A DNA stretch of 38,895 nucleotides from Clostridium sp. (GCA_018371855.1 JAHAKD010000009.1:1-38895), one strand, 5' to 3'; numbered from the stretch's first letter, positions 24,475 through 33,159 are shown. Numbers and translations: made by a program. The notes: generated by a model from the sequence alone, not told the origin.

Positions 24475-25956
24475 ATGAATAAAAAAATTAATCAAACAAT
24501 GATGCAATATTTTGAATGGTATTTACCAGCTGATTGTGGATTATGGAAAAAAGTTGCAAATGAAGCGAGTTACTTGGATAGTATTGGAATTACAGGAGTA
24601 TGGTTACCACCGGCCTATAAGGGCGAAGGAGGAAATCATGATACTGGATATGGTGTTTATGATTTATATGACTTAGGTGAGTTTGACCAAAAAGGCTCTG
24701 TAAATACCAAGTATGGTAGTAAAGATGAATATATAAATGCAATAAAAGTGCTAAAAGGAAATAATTTAGAAGTATATGCAGATATTGTTTTAAATCATAG
24801 ATTAGGTGCAGATGGAACAGAAGAAGTTATGGCAATAGAGGATCAACCTAATAACAGAAATGTAGAAATAAATGCACCTATATTTATAGATGCATGGACA
24901 AAATATAATTTTGCTGCAAGAAATAATAAATATTCAGATTTTAAATGGAATTGGACACATTTTCATGGTGTTGATTGGGATGAAAAACAAAAAAGAAAAG
25001 GAATATTTAAATTCTATGGAAAACACTGGGATGTAGATGTTGATAAAGAAAATGGAAATTTTGATTATTTAATGGGGGCAGATGTTGATTTTAATAATGT
25101 AGATGTTATTCAGGAATTAAATAAATGGGGAGATTGGTATGTAAATACTACTAATGTTGATGGATTCAGACTAGATGCAGTAAAACATATTAGAGCAGGC
25201 TTTTATAAAGAATGGTTAGAAAATATGAAAGAAGAATTTGCAAAAGATTTCTTTACAGTAGGAGAATATTGGAGTACTAATATTTTAGCTATAAATAATT
25301 ATTTAAAAGAAGTTGACTATTCTATGAAATTATTTGATGTACCATTACATTATAATTTATTTAATGCATCTAATTCTTCCGGAAATTATGATATGAGAAC
25401 TATTTTAGATAATACACTTGTAAAGGAAAATCCAGAATATGCAGTAACATTTGTAGATAATCATGATACACAGTTAGGTCAATCATTAAATTCTTGGGTA
25501 CAAGATTGGTTTAAACCATTAGCATATGCGTTAATTTTATTAAGAAAAGATGGAATTCCATGTATTTTCTATGGAGATTATTACGGAATAGAACACGATA
25601 ATATTCCGCCAAAGAAAAAATTACTGGAGAATATGATAAAAGCTAGAAAACATTTTTCTTATGGAAAACAAAGAGATTACTTTAAAAATGAAAATATAAT
25701 TGGTTGGGTTAGAGAAGGAGATAGTGACCATACTGATTCTGGATTAGCTGTTGTAATGAGTGATAATGCTGGTGGATGTATTGAGATGAATATGGGAGAA
25801 AGGTTGGCAAATACAGTATTTTACGATTGTACAGGCAATTTAGATGAGACAGTATATGTTGACGCAAACGGAAATGGAATATTTTATTGTGATGGAGGCA
25901 GTGTTTCAGTTTGGATAAAAAAAGATAATATATATGATAAAAGCGAAGAAGAATAA
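24475..25956 (+). CDS. Cytoplasmic alpha-amylase, GH13 family
   Basis: 493 residues. It hydrolyses alpha-1,4 links in starch, glycogen or maltodextrin. The (beta/alpha)8 landmarks are clear: ADIVLNHRLG (region I), DGFRLDAVKHI with nucleophile D234, TVGEYWS with acid/base E264, and FVDNHDTQ with D331. These align with D231/E261/D328 of the Bacillus licheniformis enzyme, and MMQYFEWYLP is typical of that subfamily (GH13_5). A C-terminal beta domain follows. There is no signal peptide, so it should act inside the cell, probably on glycogen or imported dextrins. The ATG has GGAG seven bases upstream. It has no carbohydrate-gene neighbours and terminators lie on both sides. Confidence 0.95.
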   Translation: MNKKINQTMMQYFEWYLPADCGLWKKVANEASYLDSIGITGVWLPPAYKGEGGNHDTGYGVYDLYDLGEFDQKGSVNTKYGSKDEYINAIKVLKGNNLEVYADIVLNHRLGADGTEEVMAIEDQPNNRNVEINAPIFIDAWTKYNFAARNNKYSDFKWNWTHFHGVDWDEKQKRKGIFKFYGKHWDVDVDKENGNFDYLMGADVDFNNVDVIQELNKWGDWYVNTTNVDGFRLDAVKHIRAGFYKEWLENMKEEFAKDFFTVGEYWSTNILAINNYLKEVDYSMKLFDVPLHYNLFNASNSSGNYDMRTILDNTLVKENPEYAVTFVDNHDTQLGQSLNSWVQDWFKPLAYALILLRKDGIPCIFYGDYYGIEHDNIPPKKKLLENMIKARKHFSYGKQRDYFKNENIIGWVREGDSDHTDSGLAVVMSDNAGGCIEMNMGERLANTVFYDCTGNLDETVYVDANGNGIFYCDGGSVSVWIKKDNIYDKSEEE

Positions 25957-25965
25957 AAAACAAAC

Positions 25966-26001
25966 AAAAAAAGAGAATCTTTAAAAGATTCTCTTTTTTT
26001 C
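25966..26001. terminator. Bidirectional terminator between amylase and tRNA-fMet
   Basis: A perfect stem AAGAGAATCTT / AAGATTCTCTT is flanked by an A run on the left and a T run on the right, so it can terminate the amylase transcript (plus) and the tRNA transcript (minus). Confidence 0.9.
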
Positions 26002-26077
26002 TGGTTGCGGGGGGAGGACTCGAACCTCCGACCTTTGGGTTATGAGCCCAACGAGCTGCCAACTGCTCCACCCCGCG
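26002..26077 (-). tRNA. Initiator tRNA-Met (fMet, anticodon CAU)
   Basis: The minus strand encodes a class I tRNA with CCA. It has the initiator hallmarks: the first base C cannot pair with A72, and the anticodon stem carries three G-C pairs (GGG/CCC) around CTCATAA. The T loop is GGTTCGAGTCC. It is therefore the start tRNA, not elongator Met. It is transcribed head-on to replication from the promoter just upstream. Confidence 0.95.
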
Positions 26078-26084
26078 ATGTGAT

Positions 26085-26122
26085 ACAAGTAATATTATAT
26101 AACTCATAATATTACTTGTCAA
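26085..26122 (-). promoter_or_regulatory. Consensus promoter of tRNA-fMet inside a 13-bp inverted repeat
   Basis: The minus strand has a perfect -35 TTGACA (26117-26122), a 17-base spacer and a perfect -10 TATAAT (26094-26099). A perfect 13-bp inverted repeat covers nearly the whole promoter: ACAAGTAATATTA (26085-26097) and TAATATTACTTGT (26107-26119), with a 9-base centre. Since one arm lies upstream of the transcription start, it would act as DNA, as an operator, not as an RNA hairpin. Confidence 0.8.
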
Positions 26123-26186
26123 TACATATGAGTTAATTTATTTATATTATATGCAAAAATTAGTAAGATATTACAATAAATTTTAA

Positions 26187-26228
26187 TCAAAAATAGGGAT
26201 TTCAAGGAACGTCCCTAAAATCCCTATA
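26187..26228 (-). terminator. Terminator after the DUF2207 gene
   Basis: On the minus strand a 10-bp perfect stem (ATAGGGATTT / AAATCCCTAT) encloses a small inner AGG/CCT pairing and ends in TTTTTGA, seven bases past the stop of the DUF2207 gene. Confidence 0.8.
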
Positions 26229-26234
26229 GAAATT

Positions 26235-28094
26235 TTACCAAGAACTTCCTCCTCCGCCTCCGGAACCGCCACCAGAGAAGCCTCCTCCAGAAGAGCCACC
26301 AGAACCAGAGCTTGAAGGTCTAGATGTCATAGAAGTATTTACACTAGTCATTGTACTATTCATAAAGGCACCAAAAGAGTAAACTGAAAATGCAGTATTA
26401 GAATAATACCAAGTAGGTGGTTCAACTGCAATATTTTCAAATTGTTCTACCCATTTATCCGATACACCTAAAGCATAAGTATAAGGCAAAATATTATAGA
26501 AATATTCTGGTTCCTTTTCAACCATTGTCTCTAGTTGATCCTTTTCGGCAGTTTCTAAGAAACGTTTAAATCCTTTAATTTTCCCTAAAATTTCTGAACC
26601 AAAAGGAGTCCTTTTTAATATAATTTTTCTAAATATATAAAGAACTATTATGCATAAGATTCCTATAAAATATGTAATAGCAGATATTGGATTTGAAAAT
26701 ATAACCGGTAGTATGATTAAAAAAGTAGGCATACCGCCAAATAATAATCCCCAAATAACGATAAATATCTTTGTTGATATAGGGCCACGTGATGTCAATA
26801 TTGATATCATAAGTGAAAAACCAATTCCTGGGAATATTAGAGCAATAGGAAGTTCGCTTAACATTCCTGCATCATAAAATGATTTTGCAGTTATTAAAAC
26901 AAATATTATAAGCATCATAGGAATAATAAGTTTTTTTAATCTTAAAGATTTTTTATCAAAAATCTTGGTTTTATTTTCTTTCTTATTTAAAAGTTTCTTT
27001 ATACGATTTACTGTTATATAAAAACGATTAGTTAGGTCCGAAGATGTAACAGCAGATCTTGTTCTAAATAGACCATTAAAGAAAAGTTTTTCTATTTCAT
27101 TTGTTCCATCGTATTCTTTCAACTTATATATTGTAAAATCTTTTGTACTTGCAAATAATGCTTTATTTTCAGTTTCTTCAATTTTTAAATAGCCCTTGCT
27201 CGCTAGGTAAATTAATAGTGAAACTATAGCTTTATCATCTGTTTCGCCTTTATATAAAAACGCAAGTTCAGCTGAATTGTAACCTTCTGGTGGATAGAAC
27301 TCTACAGTTTCTATAACAGGTTTATCTCTACCAAATAATAACCATAGAACAAATGCAATAAATACGATAAATAAACATATACCTATAATTATATAATAAT
27401 CTGTTTTATTATCACGAGCTCCAACAAAGTAACTGTCAGGTAAAGTAAGTCTAACAGTAAGACCATTTCCTGCAGGTAATGTATCTGCATAAATACCACT
27501 GATTGTATTACCATTTACAGAGTAAGAAACACTGTCATTGTCGGTATATCCATATCTTCCAGAAGAAAATCCTAATGATAAAGCATCAAATTCCTTTGGC
27601 ATTGTGATAGAAAAACTAATATTAGAAATACTTGTATCCCATTCAGTTCCAATTAAATTATAATAAAATTCATCAGCATTTTTTACAGGATCTGTGCCTA
27701 TATCGTATGTATATTTAATTACATATTTTTGTAGCCCAGTTACATAAGTATCTTGATTTCCTATTTTTATAGATAAATTACCATTACTATTACTTTTTGA
27801 ATATTCATTATTTACTTGTAAGTTTGTAATTTTGACACGATTAGTAGATGTAGAACCATCTAATCTTTCAATAGTATTTTTTAAAGGAATAGTTCTAATT
27901 ATTCCATGTTTCCTCATATAAAAATTAGCGGTAATTGTTTCTGTAATATCAAATGTATTATTTTCATTTACTTTTACGTCAATATCATAAGAATTTATTA
28001 CATAATCTGTAACAGCATATGAATTATTAGGTAAAAAAGAAATTAATATAAATGATAAAATAAAAAGTATAACTCCAATAAGTTTTTTAGTCAT
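26235..28094 (-). CDS. DUF2207 family membrane protein
   Basis: 619 residues. An N-terminal signal sequence (about 1-27, LIGVILFILSFILISFLP) precedes an extracellular domain with YVINSYDIDVKVNENNTFDITETITANF, typical of DUF2207. A membrane helix follows at about 231-255, then a cytoplasmic linker, and four more hydrophobic segments between about 385 and 500. The tail is glycine/serine-rich and ends in SSW, which is common in this family. Function is unknown, but DUF2207 and LemA genes often sit together; here they overlap by 8 bases. It is on the strand that runs against replication. Confidence 0.88.
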   Translation of the reverse strand: MTKKLIGVILFILSFILISFLPNNSYAVTDYVINSYDIDVKVNENNTFDITETITANFYMRKHGIIRTIPLKNTIERLDGSTSTNRVKITNLQVNNEYSKSNSNGNLSIKIGNQDTYVTGLQKYVIKYTYDIGTDPVKNADEFYYNLIGTEWDTSISNISFSITMPKEFDALSLGFSSGRYGYTDNDSVSYSVNGNTISGIYADTLPAGNGLTVRLTLPDSYFVGARDNKTDYYIIIGICLFIVFIAFVLWLLFGRDKPVIETVEFYPPEGYNSAELAFLYKGETDDKAIVSLLIYLASKGYLKIEETENKALFASTKDFTIYKLKEYDGTNEIEKLFFNGLFRTRSAVTSSDLTNRFYITVNRIKKLLNKKENKTKIFDKKSLRLKKLIIPMMLIIFVLITAKSFYDAGMLSELPIALIFPGIGFSLMISILTSRGPISTKIFIVIWGLLFGGMPTFLIILPVIFSNPISAITYFIGILCIIVLYIFRKIILKRTPFGSEILGKIKGFKRFLETAEKDQLETMVEKEPEYFYNILPYTYALGVSDKWVEQFENIAVEPPTWYYSNTAFSVYSFGAFMNSTMTSVNTSMTSRPSSSGSGGSSGGGFSGGGSGGGGGSSW

Positions 28095-28641
28095 TTAAAT
28101 TCACCCCAACATTATTTTTTTCTTCTGCATTTGCCTCGAACATTTTAAATTCTTTGAATTTGAATAGTTTAGCAAGAATATTATTTGGAAACATTTGAAC
28201 TTTATTATTAAAATTTCGCACAGTACCATTATAATATTTTCTACTATTTGCAATTTCATCTTCTATACTTATTAAATTATTACTTAAATTAGCATATAAT
28301 TCATTTGCTTTTAATTCTGGATAGTTTTCTGAAACTGCAAAGATATTTGATAAACATTTAGACAATTCTTCATTTATATTAATTTTATTATTCATAGTTA
28401 ACTCATCATAACTAGAGCTTCGTAAAGAAGTAATTTTAGTTAGAGTTTCATTTTCATATTTCGAATACACTTTTACAACTTCTATTAAATTAGGAATAAG
28501 ATTCCATCTCTTTTTTAGATATATATCCATTGTAGAAAAAGCTTCTTTAACTAAATTTCTTGAATTAATAAAAGAATTATAAGTTATTAAGATATATATT
28601 AAAAGTATTACTATAATTCCTATAATAATGTAGATATACAA
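28087..28641 (-). CDS. lemA: LemA family protein
   Basis: 184 residues. LemA proteins have one N-terminal membrane helix and a four-helix bundle; the molecular role is unsettled. The helix is IIGIIVILLIYILITYNSFI, followed by the family signature NSRNLVKEAFSTMDIYLKKRWNLIPNLIEVVKVY and, near the end, YYNGTVRNFNNKVQMFPNNILAKLF. The start is TTG at 28641: AGGAGGTGAT lies just upstream, whereas the in-frame ATG further upstream would place that ribosome site inside the gene. It overlaps the DUF2207 gene and probably shares a transcript with the exported small proteins upstream. Confidence 0.9.
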   Translation of the reverse strand: MYIYIIIGIIVILLIYILITYNSFINSRNLVKEAFSTMDIYLKKRWNLIPNLIEVVKVYSKYENETLTKITSLRSSSYDELTMNNKININEELSKCLSNIFAVSENYPELKANELYANLSNNLISIEDEIANSRKYYNGTVRNFNNKVQMFPNNILAKLFKFKEFKMFEANAEEKNNVGVNLND

Positions 28642-28709
28642 AATATCACCTCCTATTTTCATATATATTATGACATTAAGAGAGATAAACAGCAACAAAA
28701 AAATCAAAA

Positions 28710-28988
28710 TTATTTTGTGATTTGAATTTGTATATTTGTGTTTGTATCTATAAATACATCTGAATTAATATTTGTATTTATAGTATGAGTATTGGGAAGA
28801 TTATACTTATTAGAAAATGATTTAGAAGAAGAATTTTTTGTATACGAATTGGAATTTTGATAAATATTTTCTACTAATAAAATATTTACAGTTAAAAAAT
28901 TATATTCAACAATATTAGAATATTTAGCAATAGAATTAATTGAATTAAATGCTATAAAAAATAAAATAAAAAGAATAACTTTTTTCAT
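28710..28988 (-). CDS. Small exported protein, possibly TasA/camelysin-like
   Basis: 92 residues. MKKVILFILFFIAFNSINSIA is a signal peptide. The mature part is Asn/Ser/Thr-rich with no cysteine. The motif KYSNIVEYNF near the cleavage site resembles YSNIAEPIFNV in the next gene upstream, so the two may be related. This start-of-mature-chain layout recalls small TasA/camelysin-like surface proteins, but the match is weak. AAGGAG five bases before the ATG supports the start. It lies 21 bases after its upstream neighbour, in one apparent operon. Confidence 0.55.
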   Translation of the reverse strand: MKKVILFILFFIAFNSINSIAKYSNIVEYNFLTVNILLVENIYQNSNSYTKNSSSKSFSNKYNLPNTHTINTNINSDVFIDTNTNIQIQITK

Positions 28989-29009
28989 AAAAACTCCTTT
29001 TATTAATAT

Positions 29010-29465
29010 TTAACAATTACACTGCTCATAAATAAGTTTTAATTTAAAGTTAGTTAATATTGAAGTAGTAAAATTACCAGTATAGTTAATTATTATAGTA
29101 AAAATATGTTCTTCTCTAGTTAAATTATTTAATAAATATTTTTCTGACATAAAATTCGATAAGATGATTTTTGTATTATCCATATAACATAATACAGAAA
29201 AATCATCGGTTAGATTTTCTAAATAAAAGTAATAATAAAATGGAATATCAGAAATAATAGTATCTTTAAAATTAGATATCTTAAAAGAATATTGAGCAAC
29301 AGTATTAATATTATCTAAAACCATTGTTTCATTAAACGTAACATTAAAAATTGGTTCGGCAATATTAGAATAAATACATATATTTTGATTAATAGAATAA
29401 TTATTATGAATAATTACTGAAATTAAAGAAAAAACTAAAACAAATAAAAATAAAATTTTTTTCAA
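29010..29465 (-). CDS. Exported small protein, TasA/camelysin-like (uncertain)
   Basis: 151 residues starting at TTG, with AAGGA upstream. Residues 1-20 are a signal peptide (MKKILFLFVLVFSLISVII). The mature domain alternates hydrophobic and polar residues (YSFKISNF, IPFYYYFYLENL, HIFTIIINYTGNF), suggesting an all-beta sandwich. It ends with two cysteines (EQCNC), and there is another at C31. Small beta-sandwich exported proteins of the TasA/camelysin type have this look; I see no sortase motif and no SipW gene. It is the middle of three consecutive small exported-protein genes. Confidence 0.55.
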   Translation of the reverse strand: MKKILFLFVLVFSLISVIIHNNYSINQNICIYSNIAEPIFNVTFNETMVLDNINTVAQYSFKISNFKDTIISDIPFYYYFYLENLTDDFSVLCYMDNTKIILSNFMSEKYLLNNLTREEHIFTIIINYTGNFTTSILTNFKLKLIYEQCNC

Positions 29466-29467
29466 GA

Positions 29468-29885
29468 CTATTTCCTTTCGAAGATTATTTGAAGATTTAA
29501 AGACAAGATAGAATCATAAAAAGTATCTGCATTATTAAATGGCCATTCCCAGAAAAAAGATATAATATCCACAGTATTTGTATTAGCTGTGTATAGACAT
29601 GAGATATTTTGCGAAATATCCACAAGTGAATTATTAATATAAATATTTAAATTTTCGGGAATATTAGAATTTAAATTTAGAATTTTAAAATTAATATTTT
29701 TAGTGGACTTAATTATTAAAGAAAAGAAACCATATGAACCGTGGTATAAGTTTATTATTATATAGACTATTTGGATTAGCAGTTGAAATTAAATTAATGT
29801 TTATAGAGGTTGGTAATAGGGTAAAATGATAAATATAAAATATTAAACCTGCAAATAAAACAAAAATGAATAACAATTTTTTCAT
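29468..29885 (-). pseudogene. Frameshifted small exported protein gene
   Basis: From ATG 29885 (GGAG upstream) the reading frame gives MKKLLFIFVLFAGLIFYIY, a signal peptide, then runs to NSLYNNKLIPRF and stops after 58 codons. The next frame continues without a stop as LYHGSYGFFSLIIKSTKNIN, then NIPENLNIYINNSLVDISQ, SFFWEWPFNNADTFYDS and SLNLQIIFERK to TAG at 29468. The two parts make one protein of about 138 residues. The WEWPF..N..D pattern is one I associate with TasA/camelysin-like secreted proteins. The shift lies in about 29743-29770. It is either a real mutation or a sequencing error. The next gene starts 2 bases later. Confidence 0.65.
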
Positions 29886-29921
29886 GAAATCTCCTAAAAA
29901 ATACTAGAATAAAGTAAAAAA

Positions 29922-29950
29922 ATTATAATAAAAAATATTAGCTTTGTCAA
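29922..29950 (-). promoter_or_regulatory. Promoter of the exported-protein/LemA/DUF2207 block
   Basis: The minus strand has consensus -35 TTGACA (29945-29950), a 17-base spacer and consensus -10 TATAAT (29922-29927), 36 bases before the first gene. Confidence 0.8.
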
Positions 29951-29967
29951 TAATAAAAAATATATAA

Positions 29968-29996
29968 TTGTAAATAATAATGATATATGATAGAAT
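29968..29996 (+). promoter_or_regulatory. Promoter of the fruK-fruA-ptsH-ptsI operon
   Basis: TTGTAA (29968-29973), a 17-base spacer and TAGAAT (29991-29996), about 38 bases before fruK. It diverges from the minus-strand promoter with its -35 only 17 bases away. No FruR/DeoR-type repeat or catabolite-response element is obvious. Confidence 0.6.
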
Positions 29997-30033
29997 TACC
30001 ATGAAAATTTAACAAAAGATAGGAGGGGAGAAA

Positions 30034-30936
30034 ATGATTTATACAGTTACATTTAACCCGGCATTAGACTACATTTTAGAACTAGATAAATTAGAAATTG
30101 GAAAGATACAAAAGTCTAAAGCGGAATTAATACTTCCGGGAGGAAAAGGGATAAATGTTTCTACAGTATTAACTAACTTAGAGATTGGTAATATTGCTTT
30201 AGGGTATAAAGCAGGTTTTGTAGGAGCAGAAATAGAACGACTATTAAGTAATATGAATGTGAAAACAGATTTTATAGATTTAGAAGAAGGAAACTCGAGA
30301 ATAAATGTAAAGATTTCAGCAGAAGAAGAAACAGCGATAAATACTAATGGACCTAAAATAAGCGAAAGTAAGATTTTAGAGTTATTAGAAAAATTAAAAG
30401 TTTTAAATAAAGATGACTATTTAGTTTTATCTGGGAGTATACCAAGCTCAATTAAAGATGATATATATGAAAGAATTTGTAGTATTGTAAAAAAACAGAA
30501 TGTAAAAATAGTTGTAGACGCAACTAAAAATTTATTAGTACAAGCTCTAAAATATAAGCCATTTTTAATAAAACCTAATAATGAAGAGTTAGGAGAAATT
30601 TTTGGTGTAGATATACATACTAAAGAAGATGCATATGTATATGGGAAAAAACTAAAAGAAATGGGTGCACAAAATGTGCTAGTTTCAATGGGAAAAGTTG
30701 GTGCAGTTTTAATTGATGAAGCAGGTAAAGAACATTTTTTAAAATCTCCAGAGGGTAAAAGAGTAAATACAGTTGGTTCGGGAGATTCTATGGTAGCAGG
30801 TTTTATAGCAGGTTTCTTAAAGTATAATAATTATGACGATGCCTTAAAAATGGGAGTGTCTGCAGGTTCTGCTAGTGCTTTATCAAAATATTTAGCAACT
30901 AAAGAAGAAGTATATAATTTATTTAATAATATTTAA
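30034..30936 (+). CDS. fruK: 1-phosphofructokinase
   Basis: 300 residues, full length. It phosphorylates fructose-1-phosphate with ATP to fructose-1,6-bisphosphate. The PfkB/ribokinase signatures are LPGGKGINVS (34-43) and NTVGSGDSMVAGF (245-257), with catalytic base D251. The N terminus MIYTVTFNPALDYIL is typical of FruK and tagatose-6-phosphate kinases. Its place directly before the fructose PTS transporter gene argues for FruK. The ATG has AGGAGGGGAG upstream. Expected partner: the fruA product, which delivers fructose-1-phosphate. Confidence 0.95.
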   Translation: MIYTVTFNPALDYILELDKLEIGKIQKSKAELILPGGKGINVSTVLTNLEIGNIALGYKAGFVGAEIERLLSNMNVKTDFIDLEEGNSRINVKISAEEETAINTNGPKISESKILELLEKLKVLNKDDYLVLSGSIPSSIKDDIYERICSIVKKQNVKIVVDATKNLLVQALKYKPFLIKPNNEELGEIFGVDIHTKEDAYVYGKKLKEMGAQNVLVSMGKVGAVLIDEAGKEHFLKSPEGKRVNTVGSGDSMVAGFIAGFLKYNNYDDALKMGVSAGSASALSKYLATKEEVYNLFNNI

Positions 30937-30952
30937 CAAAGGAGGAAAAAAG

Positions 30953-32885
30953 ATGAGAATTACAGATTTATTAAGCAAAGATGGAATAGAGCTTAATGTA
31001 AATGCAAAAGATAAAAATGACATTATTGACAAAATGACGAAATTAATGCTAAAAACAGGAAAAATTAAAAATTTAAATGAATACAAAGAACTTGTATTAA
31101 AAAGAGAAGAAGAAGGGAGTACAGGTGTTGGAGAAGGAATTGCAATTCCACATGGTAAAGGTGAGTGCGTAACTGAACCAGGTTTAGTAGCAATGGTAGT
31201 TCCAAATGGAGTAGAATATGACTCTTTAGATGGTAAGCCGGTTAATTTATTATTTATGATTGCTGCTCCAAATACTAGTGATAATGTACATTTAGATGTT
31301 TTAAGTAGATTATCTACAATGTTAATGGATGTAGATTTCAAAAATAAATTGATTTCTGCAAAAAGTAAAGAAGAATTTTTAAATATAATAAATGAAACAG
31401 AAAATGAGAAATTCAAAGAGGAAACAAAACAAGAACAAGGTTATGAAATATTAGGAATAACAGCTTGCCCTACAGGAATAGCACATACTTATATGGCAGC
31501 AGAAAGCTTAGAAGCAGCTGGTAAAGAAATAGGACATCTTGTAAAAATAGAAACACAAGGACAATCTGGTGTTAAAAATAAATTAACAAAAGAAGAAATA
31601 AAAAATGCTAAAGCAATAATAATTGCAGCAGATATAGATATTGATTTATCAAGATTTAAAGGTAAGAAGATATTAAAAGCTAAAGTAGCAGATGGAATTC
31701 ACAAACCAAAAGAATTAATAGAGAAAGCCTTAACAGATAAAAATATTCCAGTTTATCAAGGAAATGGAAAAGATGATTCAGAATATGAAAATTCAGATAG
31801 TGTAGGGAGTAGAATATATAGACACTTAATGAATGGTGTAACACATATGTTACCATTTGTTGTTGGTGGAGGTATATTAATAGCTATATCATTTTTATTA
31901 GATGATTATTCTATTGATCCATCAAATTTCGGTATGAATACACCAATTGCAGCATTCTTTAAGACAATTGGTGGAATAGCATTTGATTTTATGTTATGCA
32001 TTTTATCTGGATATATAGCAATGAGTATAGCAGATAGACCAGGTTTAGCAGTTGGTTTCGTAGGACGGAGCAGTTGCAAAAGCAGGAACAACATTTGCGT
32101 CTTTATCAAATCCTGATGTTACATTAGTAAGTTCAGGTTTCCTAGGAGCATTAATTGCTGGTTTTATTGGTGGATATGTAGTTCTTTTATTAAGAAAAGT
32201 ATTTTCATTCTTACCAAAGAGTTTAGAAAGTGTAAAACCAATATTAATTTATCCAGTTGGAGGTATTCTTTTAATAGGATTAATAATGCTTGCAATTAAC
32301 CCAGTAGTTGGAGCAATAAATACAGCATTAAATAATTTCTTATCATCAATGCAAGGAGCAAACAAAATAATATTAGGTGCAATATTAGGAGGAATGATGT
32401 CTGTTGACTTAGGAGGACCTGTTAATAAAGCGTCTTATACATTCGGAACAGGAATGCTTGCAGAAGGACATTATGATATTATGGCAGCAGTTATGGCTGG
32501 TGGTATGGTAGCACCGCTTGCAATTGCATTACTTGCAACATTCTTCCCTAAAAAATTACCAAAGAAAGATAGACAATCTGCTTTATTAAACTACATTATG
32601 GGATTTTCTTTTATATCAGAAGGTGCAATACCATTTGCTTCAGCAGATCCAATTCGTGTAATTGTTTCTTGCGTAATAGGTTCAGCAGTTTCTGGAGCTT
32701 TATCAATGTTATTTAATTGTACATTAATGGCTCCACATGGAGGAATATTTGTTTTACCAGTTGTAGGAAATGCAGCATTATATTTATTATCAATAGTTAT
32801 AGGTTCTTTTGTGGCAATGTTTATATTAGCAGCTTTAAAAAAGAATATTTGGAGCAAAGGAGATGAAGTAAAAAATGCTAAATAA
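30953..32885 (+). pseudogene. fruA: Fructose PTS transporter EIIABC, interrupted by a one-base frameshift
   Basis: A single EIIABC gene of 643 residues is expected, but one extra base shifts the frame. EIIA (1-150) has active H67 in IAIPHGKGE; EIIB (165-270) has phospho-cysteine C172 in TACPTGIAHT; EIIC starts near 285. After GLAVGFVG (residue 371, about 32065) the frame runs to a stop at 32116. Dropping one base, most simply C at 32066, restores GFVGGAVAKAGTTFASLSN and an intact EIIC to 32885. Total length (1933 bases) is one base more than a whole number of codons. No decay is seen downstream, so it is a recent mutation or sequencing error. Intact, it imports fructose as fructose-1-phosphate. 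Confidence 0.9.
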
Positions 32886-33138
32886 AACTTTTACTTTGCA
32901 AAGCGAGACAGGTTTACATGCAAGACCTGCTACAGAACTTGCTAAAATAGCTATGAAATATCCATGTGATGTTAAATTAATAGCTAATGGTAAAACTGTA
33001 AATGCAAAATCTCCATTAATGATTATGTCAGCAGGAATAAAACAAAAAACAGATGTTGAAGTACAATGTGATGGAGAAAAAGAAGAAGAAGCAATGAGAG
33101 AAATAGAAGAAGCTTTTAAAAATAATTTTGGAGAATAA
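32875..33138 (+). CDS. ptsH: Phosphocarrier protein HPr
   Basis: 87 residues, normal length. HPr passes phosphate from Enzyme I to EIIA domains. The active histidine is H15 in TGLHARPA, and the regulatory serine used by HPr kinase is S46 in NAKSPLM. Both are present, so it is a true HPr and not Crh. The loop SPLMIMSAGIKQ replaces the more usual SIMGVMSLG. The ATG overlaps the end of fruA by 11 bases. Because S46 is kept, carbon catabolite control through HPr-Ser-P is possible. Confidence 0.95.
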   Translation: MLNKTFTLQSETGLHARPATELAKIAMKYPCDVKLIANGKTVNAKSPLMIMSAGIKQKTDVEVQCDGEKEEEAMREIEEAFKNNFGE

Positions 33139-33159
33139 TAAACAAAAGAGGAGATAAAG

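Noticed and set aside
26783..26798. Second parS site near CACGTGA in the DUF2207 gene
   Set aside because: Only the central CACGTGA matches; flanking bases differ from parS at most positions.
32040..32120. Programmed ribosomal frameshift in fruA
   Set aside because: No slippery heptamer or strong downstream stem is visible at the break; a simple one-base indel explains it.
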